A DNA stretch of 64,000 nt from Dipteris shenzhenensis (taxonomy: Eukaryota; Polypodiophyta; Polypodiopsida; Gleicheniales). This document shows, piece by piece, positions 1 to 9,241 of this stretch. The stretch lies in NCBI GenBank assembly GCA_047967505.1, contig CM106538.1. One strand, given 5' to 3'. Every line of letters starts with the position of its first letter. Positions within the stretch are counted from its first letter, which is position 1. A model generated the notes under the pieces. It made no database searches. It was given only the letters and a program-made list of their open reading frames with translations, and was not told the DNA's origin. Position numbers and translations under genes: made by a program.

Positions 1-162
1 AACATGGATAAAACCAAGGTTATGATCTTCAACACCTCCAGAGCAGTTGCCCACAGAGAGCAGTTTACTTTTGACGGGGCACCATTTGAGATCATTTCAT
101 CATATACATATTTGGGGGTTCTGTTTTCAAGACCTATCTTCACGATGCGACCAGCGATGCAG
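1..162 (+). mobile_element. LINE copy 1, segment a (RT fragment)
   Basis: Non-LTR retrotransposon reverse transcriptase, the part just after the catalytic YxDD box. It matches the same part of LINE copy 3 (about 11,678-11,835), including the residues KTKVMIFNTSR and a shared SSYTYLG(V) motif. The segment begins outside the window and stops abruptly where Ty3 element A starts (TG at 163). The same LINE resumes at 4990 and again at 9242, so this is the left part of one broken element. No intact reading frame remains. Confidence 0.88.
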
Positions 163-691
163 TGACACGACCCTAGCACTCTTCAAACTTTTGATCTGCA
201 AGCAAATACAAGAACACACCAAACGTGAGGAAATTGAGCAGGTTGCTCACCGCCCAACCATGACATCTACGGGTTGATCTCGAATCAAGAGATGTCCCCT
301 CCGAGCCACGAGTTGAGCTACTGGCACGAACTCCCAACCAGATCCTAACCAACCTGGTGTCCCATACCACTAGGTGGCACTGTGAAGCCTAGGATTTGCT
401 GTCGGGCCTTGGGCTACACTATGATGCAGGCGCGCGTCTGCGACTCAATCTAGGATCAGACCTAGCACCTGGGAACGAGACTTGCTCCCATCGGCTCTGT
501 GAGAATTGAACCTCTGGGCCCCTTATATAGACTCGGGCCCCATGCGCCAAAAATAGCGAAGACCCCTAAGTGGTTTGTACCCTTGCCACTCAACCTAAGA
601 ATCAAGCGTGCCTAGCCCTAAGCCTCCCCAGGCTACCCGAGCTAGTCTTGTGTGCCGAGTACACGTCAGATACCAATCCGTGCACATGACA
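163..691 (-). repeat. 3' LTR of element A
   Basis: Direct repeat of 4451-4989, starting TGACAC and ending ATGACA on the plus strand. It is 10 bp shorter than its partner because of small indels. The outer edge abuts LINE sequence and the inner edge abuts the polypurine tract. Confidence 0.93.
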
Positions 692-706
692 TACTTCCCC
701 TCCTCT
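692..706 (-). promoter_or_regulatory. Polypurine tract of element A
   Basis: Read on the minus strand this is a purine run (AGAGGAGGGGAAGT) directly next to the inner edge of the 3' LTR. That is the expected place for the primer of plus-strand DNA synthesis in LTR retrotransposons. Confidence 0.8.
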
Positions 707-1388
707 AAGAACTCACTCCTGAGTTCGCTAAAAAACCCGGGAATGTCCTCTGGAGGTTTTGTAATGTCTCCCATGTTGCATCCTCCTCAACACGATCCTT
801 CCACTTGATCTTGTATTCCGTAATAGTTCTATTACGAATCTGTCTTTCACGAAATTCAAGAATACTCTTAGGTTCTTGTGGAATAAAAGTCAAATCTGTA
901 ACTTCTATTATTTCTTCTGGAGAAACAAGTTGATCATCCGCACCCAGTAACTCTTTCAGTCTATTGACATGAAACACTGGATGTACTTTAACATCAAGAG
1001 GCAATTCTAATTTATATGCAACTGTTCCAATTCTTTTAGTAACCTTGAACAGACCACAGTATCTAAGGGATAACTTCGGAACCAAACCGGTACTTAGGCT
1101 TTTGGATTCCTTGGGAATACGCAAATATACAATCGTTCCTTCAGAGAACTCTCTAGGTGAACGATGTCTATTAGCATAAAATCTGTCCCGATCTTGGGCA
1201 CTTAGAATAGACTCCTTGGCAAACTGCAACATTTCTTGCACGTCTTGCAAGAATGTCTTTGTAGCATCATTTTGGATTCCCTTTAACCCAACCATAACTG
1301 GTGACTTAGGTTGAAACCTGTATATAAGCATAAAAGGACTGTAACCAGTACTCGAATGCTTTGCACTGTTATAAGCAAATTCTATCAT
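705..1388 (-). pseudogene. Element A integrase C-terminus with chromodomain
   Basis: 227-codon open stretch. It starts with the end of the integrase core (IEFAYNSAKHSSTGYSPF), continues with the integrase C-terminal domain (LSLRYCGLFKV, YKLELP, VHPVFHVNRLK) and ends in a chromodomain (about residues 175-220, with IKWK followed by EEDATWE). Chromodomains in chromoviral integrases are known to steer integration to chromatin marks. It is in the same frame as the integrase core upstream, separated by one in-frame stop near 1,402. It is a decayed part of one polyprotein. Confidence 0.92.
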
Positions 1389-1403
1389 AGGGAGATAATC
1401 TTC

Positions 1404-1769
1404 TCATGAAGACTGTCTCTTAGAAACATATGCCCAAAGCATATCTTCAACCAATTGGTTGACCTTCTTTGTATTGCCATCAGATTGTGCATGATATGAG
1501 GAACTCATACTTAGAGTAGTTTCCAACTTCTCAAAAACAAGTTTCCAGAAGTTACTTGTAAACTTCGAGTCCCTATCGCTGACTATGTCAGACGACAAAC
1601 TATGCAGCGTAAACAAGTGGTCCACAAACTCGTGAGCCAGCTGAACAACTGAGATGGTTGTTCTAGTAGGTAAGAGTAAGAATCTAGCCATTTTTGTCAG
1701 ACGGTCCACTATGACCCAAATGGAGTCATGACCCTTGCGCGTTCTAGGCAATCCGGTAATAAAATCCAT
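1404..1769 (-). pseudogene. Element A integrase catalytic core, catalytic Glu replaced
   Basis: Ty3-type integrase DDE core. The first Asp lies in MDFITGLP and the second in SDRDSKF. The third position, normally the Glu of the family motif QTERVNQ, reads NTKKVNQ here, so the catalytic Glu appears to be Lys. If that is right, the copy would be inactive even without its stops. It is in frame with the zinc-finger part (1803-2024) and the C-terminal part (705-1388), with stop codons between. Confidence 0.9.
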
Positions 1770-1802
1770 GGAAATACTTTTGCATTTATTACCCAGGATT
1801 TG

Positions 1803-2024
1803 CTATGGCTGTAATAAACCCGCGCTTCTAAGGCGTTCTGCCTTAGTAGCCTGACAATTCTGGCAACCTATCACATAGTTTTCAATAAATGCACGCATCT
1901 TAGGCCAATAAAAGGTATGCTTCACAAGAGGTAGAGTCCGATGTATACCTGGATGTCCAGCACTAGGAGCATCATGACACTCCCAGAGAATCTTGGATTG
2001 AAGATCCGAAACGTCTGGACACAT
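1803..2024 (-). pseudogene. Element A integrase N-terminal zinc finger
   Basis: HHCC zinc-binding region of a Ty3 integrase: His in ECHD and in GHPG/IHRT, then CQNC about 30 residues later. The family pattern TFYWPKM is also clear. It is in frame with the core domain that follows on the minus strand. A stop-containing gap of about 35 bp separates them. Confidence 0.88.
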
Positions 2025-2108
2025 ATCTTTCCATTCTGGAACAGCAAGCCATTCCTAATCTCAATGATCTCTCGTCGCCTGTACTGTAGGTGGCACAATC
2101 CCTGAGTC

Positions 2109-2500
2109 CTAGTCAACCATGGAGCTCCCATCCTGGACTTTCTGCCAATAAGAACTGAAATGACTATCAGTTGCAGAAAGCCCTCTCAAGGATTGAAATA
2201 GGTCTAAGGATATTTTCGTAAATGACATAGCATTTACAAACTTGGCTCGACTTAAGGCATCTGGCACACTATTCATCGAACCCTTTTGATAAGGTATTTT
2301 AAAATCAAAATCTTGCATTAACTCTACCCATCTAGTCTTCCTTCCCCTCAATTCAGACCCATCACACACATACTTACAAGAAACTTCGAATCATACAAGT
2401 AGTGTCTCCAAACCTTTAGAGCATACACAACTGCATAGAGTTCTTTTTCTAGTGTGGGCCAACAATGGTGTCGTCTAGCTTTTTACTCTCAAAAGTTACA
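2109..2500 (-). pseudogene. Element A RNase H region
   Basis: Minus-strand translation across this stretch gives RNase H signatures of Ty3 elements: FFQEGRPV-like and SKKLDD near 2,490, then TRWVELMQDFDFKIPYQKG and NSVPDALSR (ORF 2109-2369). Several frameshifts and stops interrupt it, notably around 2,370-2,480. Confidence 0.85.
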
Positions 2501-2833
2501 GGTCTGCCCTCTTGGAATAAAGCTGCCCCAATTGCAAAATAACTTGCATCGACCTCTAAAACATAAGGCCGGGTAGGATCGGGTAATGCAAGAACGGGTG
2601 CTTCCAAGTTCCTTGATAGTTAACTTCAAGGTTTGAAAAGCCTTGTTCAATGCATCATTCCAAGAGATTGGCTGGGTAGACCTGCGTGCACGACCTTTCA
2701 ATATGTTGGTCAGGGGTGTCGTGATGTGTGAATAATCACGCATAGACTTCCGTAGAAAAACTGTGAATCCTAGGAAAGAATGAAGTTGTTTTACACTCTG
2801 AGGGATAGGCCATTCCAAGATCTTTCCATCCAA
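2489..2833 (-). pseudogene. Element A RT connection segment (RT core deleted)
   Basis: Shows the segment between RT and RNase H: LEWPIPQSVKQLHSFLGFT, then DYSHITTPLTNILKG. The preceding RT fingers and palm, about 190 residues with the YxDD box in related elements, are absent. Protease-end sequence (LLIGIEW motif) lies only a few codons upstream on the minus strand, near 2,850. The deletion point is about 2,830-2,845. Confidence 0.88.
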
Positions 2834-3215
2834 TCCGAATGTCGTGGGTTTTAAACCACTCTATTCCAATTAATAAGTCCACATGTTCCAAGTGTATGAC
2901 ATAGCACGTAAGAGCAGCTATGTAGTCTTGAATCCGGACAGAAAGTGCTTTAATCTTGCGATCCTAAAACTGCTTCCTAGCTGGAAGCTGCACCTCGTAG
3001 GTGTGATTGCTATGTATTGTGGACAGCCCCACCCTCTGCACAAGTTTGTAATTAACAAAATTGTGAGAGCTGCCCGGGTCAATGAGAATGTGAACTCTTT
3101 GGTCCCTGACTTCTCCATAAACTCGGAAAAGATCATGGGAACCAAATAACGAATTATTAAAAGTGCAATTATAAGAAAGGGGGCAGGTATTTACATTTAT
3201 AGAAATACCTATCAT
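2834..3215 (-). pseudogene. Element A aspartic protease
   Basis: Retroviral-type aspartic protease. The active-site triad appears as IDPGSSHNFV (D-P-G instead of D-S/T-G), followed by the typical LVQRVGL segment. Past a stop near 2,964 the frame continues to a LLIGIEWF motif, the usual end of the Ty3 protease domain. It would cut the Gag-Pol polyprotein. It is broken by a stop and followed by the RT deletion. Confidence 0.85.
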
Positions 3216-3221
3216 CGAAAC

Positions 3222-3770
3222 TTAATTAGCTCCCTTAGCTTTGGTACCTGGACCTGCATGGAGCTTCGGTCCCGGTGTTGGCATCTGGTTCTTGCGCTTA
3301 GGACAATCATTCCTAGTGTGGCCTCGCTCCTCGCATATGAAGCAACGTCCTTCTTTCTTTAGCTTCAATATGCGAAGGAAACGGGCATGACCATTCGTTG
3401 TCTGAGTCGAGTTCTTCTTGGAAGCGTTGTCTATAGACTTCGACTCCTCGGTACCAGTGGTAGATTGGAAGAACTTCCTCTTGTTCTTTCCACTTGTGTC
3501 GGCAATGGTGGTTCCCTTTGCGTTGGCCATGGTATCATCATAGATGTGCGCATAATTCATGGCCTCTTGCAAAGTGATACACTTGTTGTTCTTGATCTGC
3601 AGCTTGTACGAGTCAGACAAACCATCCACAAAGAAACCTAACAAGGTCACTGGATTTATCTTTGTAGCTCTGGTTTGCAAATCCTGAAACCTCTGAAGAT
3701 AAACCTCACAAGTCAAATTCAGCTTGGACATATCGAGGGTTTTGAGCTTGCCTACGATATTGTAATCTTC
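3222..3770 (-). pseudogene. Element A gag C-terminal part with CCHC zinc knuckle
   Basis: 169-codon open stretch. The N-terminal part is a Ty3 retrotransposon gag domain (YLQRFQDLQTRAT, FVDGLSDSYKLQI, LQEAMNYA). After a basic, Ser/Thr-rich linker comes a zinc knuckle CFICEERGHTRNDC near residue 130. Gag forms the virus-like particle and the knuckle binds element RNA. The gag N-terminus upstream (to about 3,980) is frameshifted. Confidence 0.9.
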
Positions 3771-4436
3771 AGCTCAGATTCCTGGACCGAGGACTTCCGC
3801 TCTTGGTTGTCTGTACGGATTTCTGCAACAAGCCGTACAACGTTTCTGGCTCTGAGCGTGAAGACCTAGAGGGGCTGGAAGGTTGTGCAATTCACAGGCT
3901 AGGAGAGAAGGCAAAGTCGCCGAATTTATAACGGGAGAGCAGGCTTTTAGTGAAGCCCTGCTTTTCAAAAGCTCACCCTCCAAAAACGTAGGGGTAGTGT
4001 ATTTTTAATCCTCTAGGCCTCCCCAAAAAGCATCTGGCCTAGATTGCGATCTAGCCCTATCCTAGTGCGCACCTTCCTACGCTCCTCTTCTACCTGCCAT
4101 CACGTCCTCTGAGCAGCCAGCCACACGCGAAATCCCCCTTGGCTCGTCGCCCCAGCTCTACGCTCTCTCACGACTCCCTTCTCACTCCTCTACCCAGACC
4201 CCACTACCTCCTCCTAACTACACCTCTCTCCCTCTCTCTCAGCCCGTCACATCTTGCAACGAAATCATCCTTCTTACTCTCTCTCTCCTTCCTTCTATCC
4301 CAATGCACTACCACTTCCCTTAAACGATGAACGAGCAGTCACTTGCCAGGCATGAACATGAATTTCGAAATTGAGGCATACATGGAGAAAAATTCGTCCA
4401 AAATTCTCGCAATAGAGATTCCTACCTCAGGAGTTG
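3771..4436 (-). other. Element A 5' leader and decayed gag start
   Basis: Lies between the primer binding site and the recognisable gag. Minus-strand reading gives only short frames. The plus strand is CT-rich at 4,200-4,320. I see no gene here. Confidence 0.6.
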
Positions 4437-4448
4437 GCTCTAATACCA
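4437..4448 (-). promoter_or_regulatory. Primer binding site of element A (tRNA-iMet)
   Basis: The plus strand reads GCTCTAATACCA; the complement matches the 3' end of plant initiator tRNA-Met (TGGTATCAGAGC) with one mismatch. It lies 2 bp inside the 5' LTR, as expected for an LTR retrotransposon. Confidence 0.88.
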
Positions 4449-4450
4449 AC

Positions 4451-4989
4451 TGACACAGCCCCAGCACTCCTGAAACTTCTGATCTTCAAGCAAACACAAG
4501 AACACACCAAACGTGAGGAAATTGAGCAGGCTGCTCACCACCCAACCATGACATCTACGGGATGCGATCCCGAAAAAAGATGTCCCCTCCGAGCCATGAG
4601 CTAAGCTACTGGCACGAACTCCCAACCAGGTCCTAACCAGCCTGGTGTCCCATATCATGAGGTGGCGCTGTGAAGCCTAGAATCTACTGCTGGGCCGCCG
4701 CCTTGGGCTACGCTCGCTATGATGTAGGCATGCGTCCGCGACTTAATCCAGGGTCAGACCTAGCACTTGGAAACGAGGCTTGCTCCCATCGGCTCTCTGA
4801 GAACTGAATCTTTGGGCCCCTTACATAGACTCGGGCCCCATGTGCCAAAAATAGCGAAGACCCCTAAGTGGTTCGTATCCTTGCCACTCAACGCGAGCAT
4901 CAAGCCTGCCTAGCCCTAAGCCTTCCCAGGCTACCTGAGCTAGTCTCGTGTACCCAGTACACGTCAGATACCAATCCGTGCACATGACA
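4451..4989 (-). repeat. 5' LTR of element A
   Basis: 539-bp partner of the repeat at 163-691, with TG...CA ends. It carries the promoter side of the element in minus orientation. It is followed on the plus strand by TGTAG (4990-4994), the second copy of the target duplication, and then LINE sequence. Confidence 0.93.
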
Positions 4990-5044
4990 TGTAGGCACGT
5001 AGCCTGAGTAGAGGTTATGCCTCCTTGGCCCGACGAGGAGACAG
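4990..5044 (+). mobile_element. LINE copy 1, segment b
   Basis: 55 bp that continue the LINE from segment a. The run from GCCTGAGTAGAGG to GAGACAG aligns with copy 3 at about 11,848-11,886. It sits between element A and element B. The last five bases, GACAG (5040-5044), are the left target duplication of element B. Confidence 0.87.
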
Positions 5045-5515
5045 TGAAACATCTAGGACTGATTTCTTCTAGCTTTACATTGAATCACGGGCACAAGCAC
5101 TTATTTTATCCTCCCAGCCAACCTCGGTGGTAGCAAGCTTCTCTGCTAAATCCCAAGGAATACATACTCGTGAACGCTTTTTTTTGCTTGCTTAATTCCA
5201 ACGAGCCCCAAAACTCCCTAGATGGATCTAGTATGCCACATGTCTTCAATTTAGGGTCCTTCCTTAATGCATTATTTACCCCTCTCTTGGGATATCTTTG
5301 AAACATTTGCCCCTAGGCACATTTCATGCATTTAGGTCCCTTAGCCTTAGATCCATCTAGTCTAATGCCATGTCACCCACACCAAGGACCTTGACCTTTA
5401 TTCCTTTTTGATCATTTACATGAAGCCCAAACAAATATAATACAAACATTGATCCTTTAAAGGAAAATGTCGTTTGACTCTTCCGAGATCATGTTACCTC
5501 GACTTGAGCGTAACA
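5045..5515 (-). repeat. 3' LTR of element B
   Basis: 471-bp direct repeat of 8771-9241, starting TGAAACATC and ending GTAACA. Most differences from its partner are transitions, as expected of methylated plant repeats. Confidence 0.95.
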
Positions 5516-6080
5516 TTCCTTTCCTCTTTAGCATCAGCGTCCTCGATGATAAACTCTGGGAACACTCTCCGTAGCTGGTATACGGATTCCCAGGTAGCTT
5601 CTGATAGAGGTAGACCATGCCATGCAACCAACACCGTGGGTATCTTCCGATTGCGCACTTGCATTGTTCCTCGGTTCAGGATTCTTGTTGCTTTGCGTCT
5701 TGCATTATCCTCTATCTCCTGAAACAGAACAACACCCCCAATTAGTGAGTCACCTGTATGCAAAAATTTCTTTAAACGAGAAACATGAAACACTGGGTGC
5801 ACCTTACAACCCTGTGGCAATTCTAATTTATAGGCTACCTCGCCTATTCCTTTAGAATCAACCATGGCTCACAATATCGAGGTGATAACTTAGCACACTC
5901 TCCTGCAGTCAAAGACTTAAGAGTGCGAAGGAACTCTGAGAAAAACCTTTTCTCCTTCCTTAAATTCTCTAGCGGATCGGTTTTCATCCGCATACGCCTT
6001 AGCTCTATCCATAGCTTGGCGGATGTTGGCTCTCGCAAGTGCTAGCATCTCCCGCATCTGAACCACAAAGTTCGTGGCAT
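5494..6080 (-). pseudogene. Element B integrase C-terminus with chromodomain
   Basis: Two overlapping open stretches. 5844-6038 and the codons just upstream give the integrase C-terminal start (MREMLALARAN-like, ELRRMRM, LSPRYCEPW). 5494-5865 gives IGEVAYKLELPQGCKVHPVFHVSRLKK-type residues and a chromodomain with VAWHGLPLSEATWE near its end. A frameshift near 5,850 separates them. The final codons run over the polypurine tract into the LTR. The core catalytic residues are deleted upstream. Confidence 0.9.
5516..5530 (-). promoter_or_regulatory. Polypurine tract of element B
   Basis: Minus strand AAAGAGGAAAGGAA, directly next to the 3' LTR; the expected primer for plus-strand synthesis. Confidence 0.82.
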
Positions 6081-6085
6081 TAGGC

Positions 6086-6184
6086 AACCTATAGGGAGGT
6101 CTATTTACAGGTTCTATAGGGAGGTCTCTTCAGTAAAACTCTTCAGTCAAACTCAACCTATAGGGAGGTCTATTTACAGGTTCT
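6086..6184 (-). repeat. Duplicated filler at the element B deletion junction
   Basis: A 30-bp sequence at 6086-6115 is repeated at 6155-6184, and a partial copy lies between (6113-6127). The duplicated bases encode the start of RT (residues VNRPPYRL on the minus strand). The repeat sits exactly where RT, RNase H and most of integrase are missing. This looks like templated filler from DNA repair or a template switch during reverse transcription. Confidence 0.85.
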
Positions 6185-6888
6185 GCCCCCGGGATTAGTT
6201 CAATCTTATGCAGAACATTTCGCTCTGCAGGTAACCCATAAGGTAACTCATCCCTAAAACAATCAAAGAACTCCTCTGTTATTTGATTAGCCAGCTTGGC
6301 CATCTCTCCATTTTGGGCAATATCAGTGCTAGCCGAAGAATCATCAATCGGCTCTACCGATGCTGTAGAAAGAAACAAAAACTCTTCTTGAGCTTTTTGG
6401 ATTTCCATCACGGAAACTAGCGGTCCTTGAGGTATATCCTTTTCACCTCGTAAGACATACATCACATCATTCATCTTGAATTGATAAATGTGCTTTTTCC
6501 AATCTATGGCTGGATTTCTCCTAGAATGCCAAGCCTTACCTAGGGTTATGTCTGAATGAGCAAGCTTAGTCATTTCAAAATCAACGTTCTCAACATAGTC
6601 CTGAACACGAAGCTCCAATTGGGTAACCCTTTGGTCCCATACTTCAGTTGAACTTCCATGTGCCATCCTGACTGTATATGCATAGTTAAATGGGCTAGTC
6701 TTTAGTTTCAGCTTCTTTACAAGTTTGGAGTTAATTACATTGTGCGTTGACGCTGAGTCAAACAACACAATGACCTCATGATTAGCTACTTGCCCTTTCA
6801 TCTTAATTAACTCCGTATCATTAAAGGTTGCCATACTGAGTCCCAACCTGCACAAACCCACTTGGTCTGGTCGCTTTTGCATCCTCAT
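6130..6888 (-). pseudogene. Element B protease and first residues of RT
   Basis: 252-codon open stretch. Residues 35-60 hold the protease active site as VLFDSASTHNVINSKLV, with D-S-A in place of the usual D-S/T-G. The region up to about 160 has the rest of the protease and linker. The end reads LHKIELIPGAEPVNRPPYRLS, the start of Ty3 RT, and then stops at the deletion. Gag lies upstream on the same strand, past 6,888. Confidence 0.9.
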
Positions 6889-7594
6889 AGTTCAGGGCTA
6901 TGGCAATTGCTTCATCTAGCGTGTTCGCATACTTAGCCCGAACTTCCATCTTTATCCGATTATTCAATCCAAAGATAAAATCTTTTACTTAGATTGACTG
7001 AGGTAGGGGTTCATCAACCTTCATTACACTTTCTCTAAACTTATCAGTGTATTCTGCCACTGATAAATTTCTCTGACGAAGGTTTTGATACTAATCCCAA
7101 GCTCGAGATGCTTCGTCAGGAGGTAGGAAGTGTTTTCTAAATTCCTTTTTAAACCCCTCCCAGGTAGTGGATGCTACTCCATCTTTCTGTTGTTTTATCC
7201 ACACCTATCCGTTGCCTCATTAAACATATGGGTGGCCTCGCGGATTTTCTTCATATCATTCCTGATTTCACAAATGGCGAATGCGTCGTCCCATTTGTGT
7301 AACCAGGTGTCAATGATATCGGAACTACGGTCAGACATACGACCAGAATGGTCTATAATTGGCAATATTAGGCACCTTAGCTCTCCTAGGCTCGACCGTA
7401 CGAACACTGGACTCCGGTTCCATCGGAGATTTACCTTTCTCCTCACGAGATGGTTTGGCAGACATACTATGCACCATTTTCCCGAGCTGAGATTGCCCTA
7501 CATTTGTTTGTAACTGCTGCGCTAAAATCTGTTGCAAGGCATCCTCTAACATTGCAATTCTGCCAGACAGTGTATGACCTGCTGGGCGCGACAC
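6889..7594 (-). pseudogene. Element B gag
   Basis: The likely start is the Met at 7594 (MSRPAGHTLSGRIAMLEDALQQ), with a short coiled-coil-like stretch. A frameshift near 7,340 moves the frame to 7195-7446 (DIIDTWLHKWDDAFAICEIRNDMKKI). Further minus-strand codons to 6,889 give a retrotransposon gag pattern (KDFIFGLNNRIKMEVRAKYANTLDEAIA is visible, with a stop just before it). No zinc knuckle is obvious. It lies directly upstream of the protease. Confidence 0.78.
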
Positions 7595-7599
7595 CTGCG

Positions 7600-8756
7600 G
7601 GGTCGACCGGACTCCCGACTATACAGGATGCATCCTGGAAGCTGCTTCTTCTACTTCCATTTAGGTCAATGGGGTTGTGTGTGTTTAAAAAAAATAAAAA
7701 TAAAAATAAAAATAAAATACCGCTTGAAACTGTAATTACAAATCGAAAGTCCAACTTCCAACTTTACAGTTGACAAAGCATATATCACACTGCAACCAAA
7801 ATCACTTTTCCCTATACTAGGGAAAACTCCTGCAATCCAAATTGACTCAAACACGGAGACAAATAAACAAGCAAATACTCCCGCAAAGCTTAGAAGGCAT
7901 ATAAAGCTCCCTGGTTATAATTCTTGCTGCATGAAGAGATCAACTAGTCCCTATAGTCCACTTCAAATCATTAACCTGCAACTGTCCTCATCTTCTGCAT
8001 AGAGTTTTGCTTCAGCATATAGAGCCCGGAGCTTGATCCAAAGCTTTTCTGCATACTTCTCAGCTGTTTCTGGAGCAGTCTGCAACACCTTTAAGTGAAT
8101 TTTATTGATCTTTGATATGACAGCATCCTGAGTTCTCCACAAGCGTTCCAATTCCTTGAAATGCAACCAAGCTGGCGGTATATCTAACATAGCAATCCTT
8201 TCGATCTTTCAGTGTGGTCTTTGTCTGGTTAGCTGTTCACCGCAATGTGCGTAACTCTGCTGGCTACCTCACCTTGAACTTGTCAACCGCTTACGTGAAC
8301 TCAACCATGTATACTGGCACACAATCGAATCATCCAAGAAATTCCCGAAGCAAACATCTTGTGCCAGACGAGAACTGACGACCAGCAAACGATGTGCAGC
8401 CTTTGTGACACTTGACCAACGCAATGTCAGACATCCACTCCTCATCCACACCTGCACACACATGCAGCCCGTCGCTGCCTGAAGCGCCGTTTGCATGGCC
8501 TAGACTTCCGCTCGTCGATCATTGTTTCAACTAAAGTCTAGCCTTCCCGTCCGTCGACTGCTTTAGCTGCTCGAATGGCACGACCTGCATGTTATCTTTG
8601 GTGCTTCCCGAATTACAGACTCCAGACAATTCCGCTCGCTACCCCTGATCGCTCCGTGCACTTCTTCTTGATTATCCAACGCAACTCCAACGTTGACGAA
8701 TTACTCGATGGCCTCAATCAGGAGACACGAACGATCTACTCTCCACAGATCGTACA
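7600..8756 (-). other. Element B long leader with a small extra ORF
   Basis: About 1.15 kb separate the primer site from gag. Inside it, 7963-8190 minus is a 75-codon frame rich in Lys, Glu, Ala and Leu (LERLWRTQDAVISKIN, EKYAEKLWIKLRALYAEAK), which looks like a helical peptide but matches no family I recognise. An A-rich run (AAAAAT repeats) lies at 7687-7717. The frame at 8269-8496 has no recognisable content. The leader could hold packaging signals of a non-autonomous element. Confidence 0.5.
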
Positions 8757-8768
8757 GCTCTGATACCA
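8757..8768 (-). promoter_or_regulatory. Primer binding site of element B (tRNA-iMet)
   Basis: The plus strand reads GCTCTGATACCA, an exact complement of TGGTATCAGAGC, the sequence that pairs with initiator tRNA-Met. It lies 2 bp inside the 5' LTR. Confidence 0.93.
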
Positions 8769-8770
8769 AA

Positions 8771-9241
8771 TGAAACATCCAGGACTGATTTCTTCTAGCT
8801 TTACATTGAATCACGAGCACAAGCACTTATTTTATCCTCCCAGCCAACCTCGGTGGTAGCAAGCTTCTCTGCTAAATCCCAAGGAATACATACTCGTGAA
8901 CGCTTTTTTTTGCTTGCTTGATTCCAACGAGCCCCGAAACTCCCTAGATGGATCTAGTATGCCACATGTCTTCAATTTAGGGTCCTTCCTTAATGCATTA
9001 TTTACCTCTCTCTTGGGATATCTTTGAAACATTTGCCCCTAAGCACATTTCATGCATTTAGGTCCCTTAGTCTTATATCCACCTAGTCTAGTGCCATGTC
9101 ACCCACACCAAGGACCTTGACCTTTATTCCTTTTTGATCATTTACATAAAGCCCAAGCAAATATAATACAAACATTGATCCTTTAAAGGAAAATGTCGTT
9201 TGACTCTTCTGAGATCATGTTACCTCGACTTGAGTGTAATA
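8771..9241 (-). repeat. 5' LTR of element B
   Basis: 471 bp, partner of 5045-5515. On the plus strand it ends GTAATA where the partner ends GTAACA, so the terminal CA has mutated to TA. The next five bases (GACAG) are the target duplication. Confidence 0.94.

Larger units (their letters stand above)
163..4989 (-). mobile_element. Ty3/gypsy chromovirus-like element A, RT-deleted, inserted in the LINE
   Basis: LTR retrotransposon on the minus strand. In order it has: 5' LTR (4451-4989), primer binding site (4437-4448), leader, gag with a zinc knuckle, protease, RT connection, RNase H, integrase zinc finger, integrase core, integrase C-terminus with chromodomain, polypurine tract (692-706) and 3' LTR (163-691). 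Flanking 5-bp target duplications are TGCAG (158-162) and TGTAG (4990-4994), one mismatch. LTRs are 529 and 539 bp with several indels, so it looks older than element B. The RT fingers and palm with the YxDD box are missing: protease sequence runs almost directly into the RT connection near 2,835. Many stops break the frame. It could move only with enzymes supplied by another element. Confidence 0.93.
5045..9241 (-). mobile_element. Ty3/gypsy element B, non-autonomous deletion derivative
   Basis: Second chromodomain Ty3 element on the minus strand. It has 471-bp LTRs (5045-5515 and 8771-9241), an exact tRNA-iMet primer site (8757-8768), a polypurine tract (5516-5530) and a perfect 5-bp target duplication GACAG (5040-5044, 9242-9246). 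The two LTRs are equal in length and differ at roughly 16 sites by eye, so the insertion is relatively recent. Internal coding is gag, protease and the first residues of RT, then directly integrase C-terminus plus chromodomain. RT, RNase H, integrase zinc finger and integrase core are gone. Its LTRs are not similar to those of element A, so it is another family. Confidence 0.94.
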
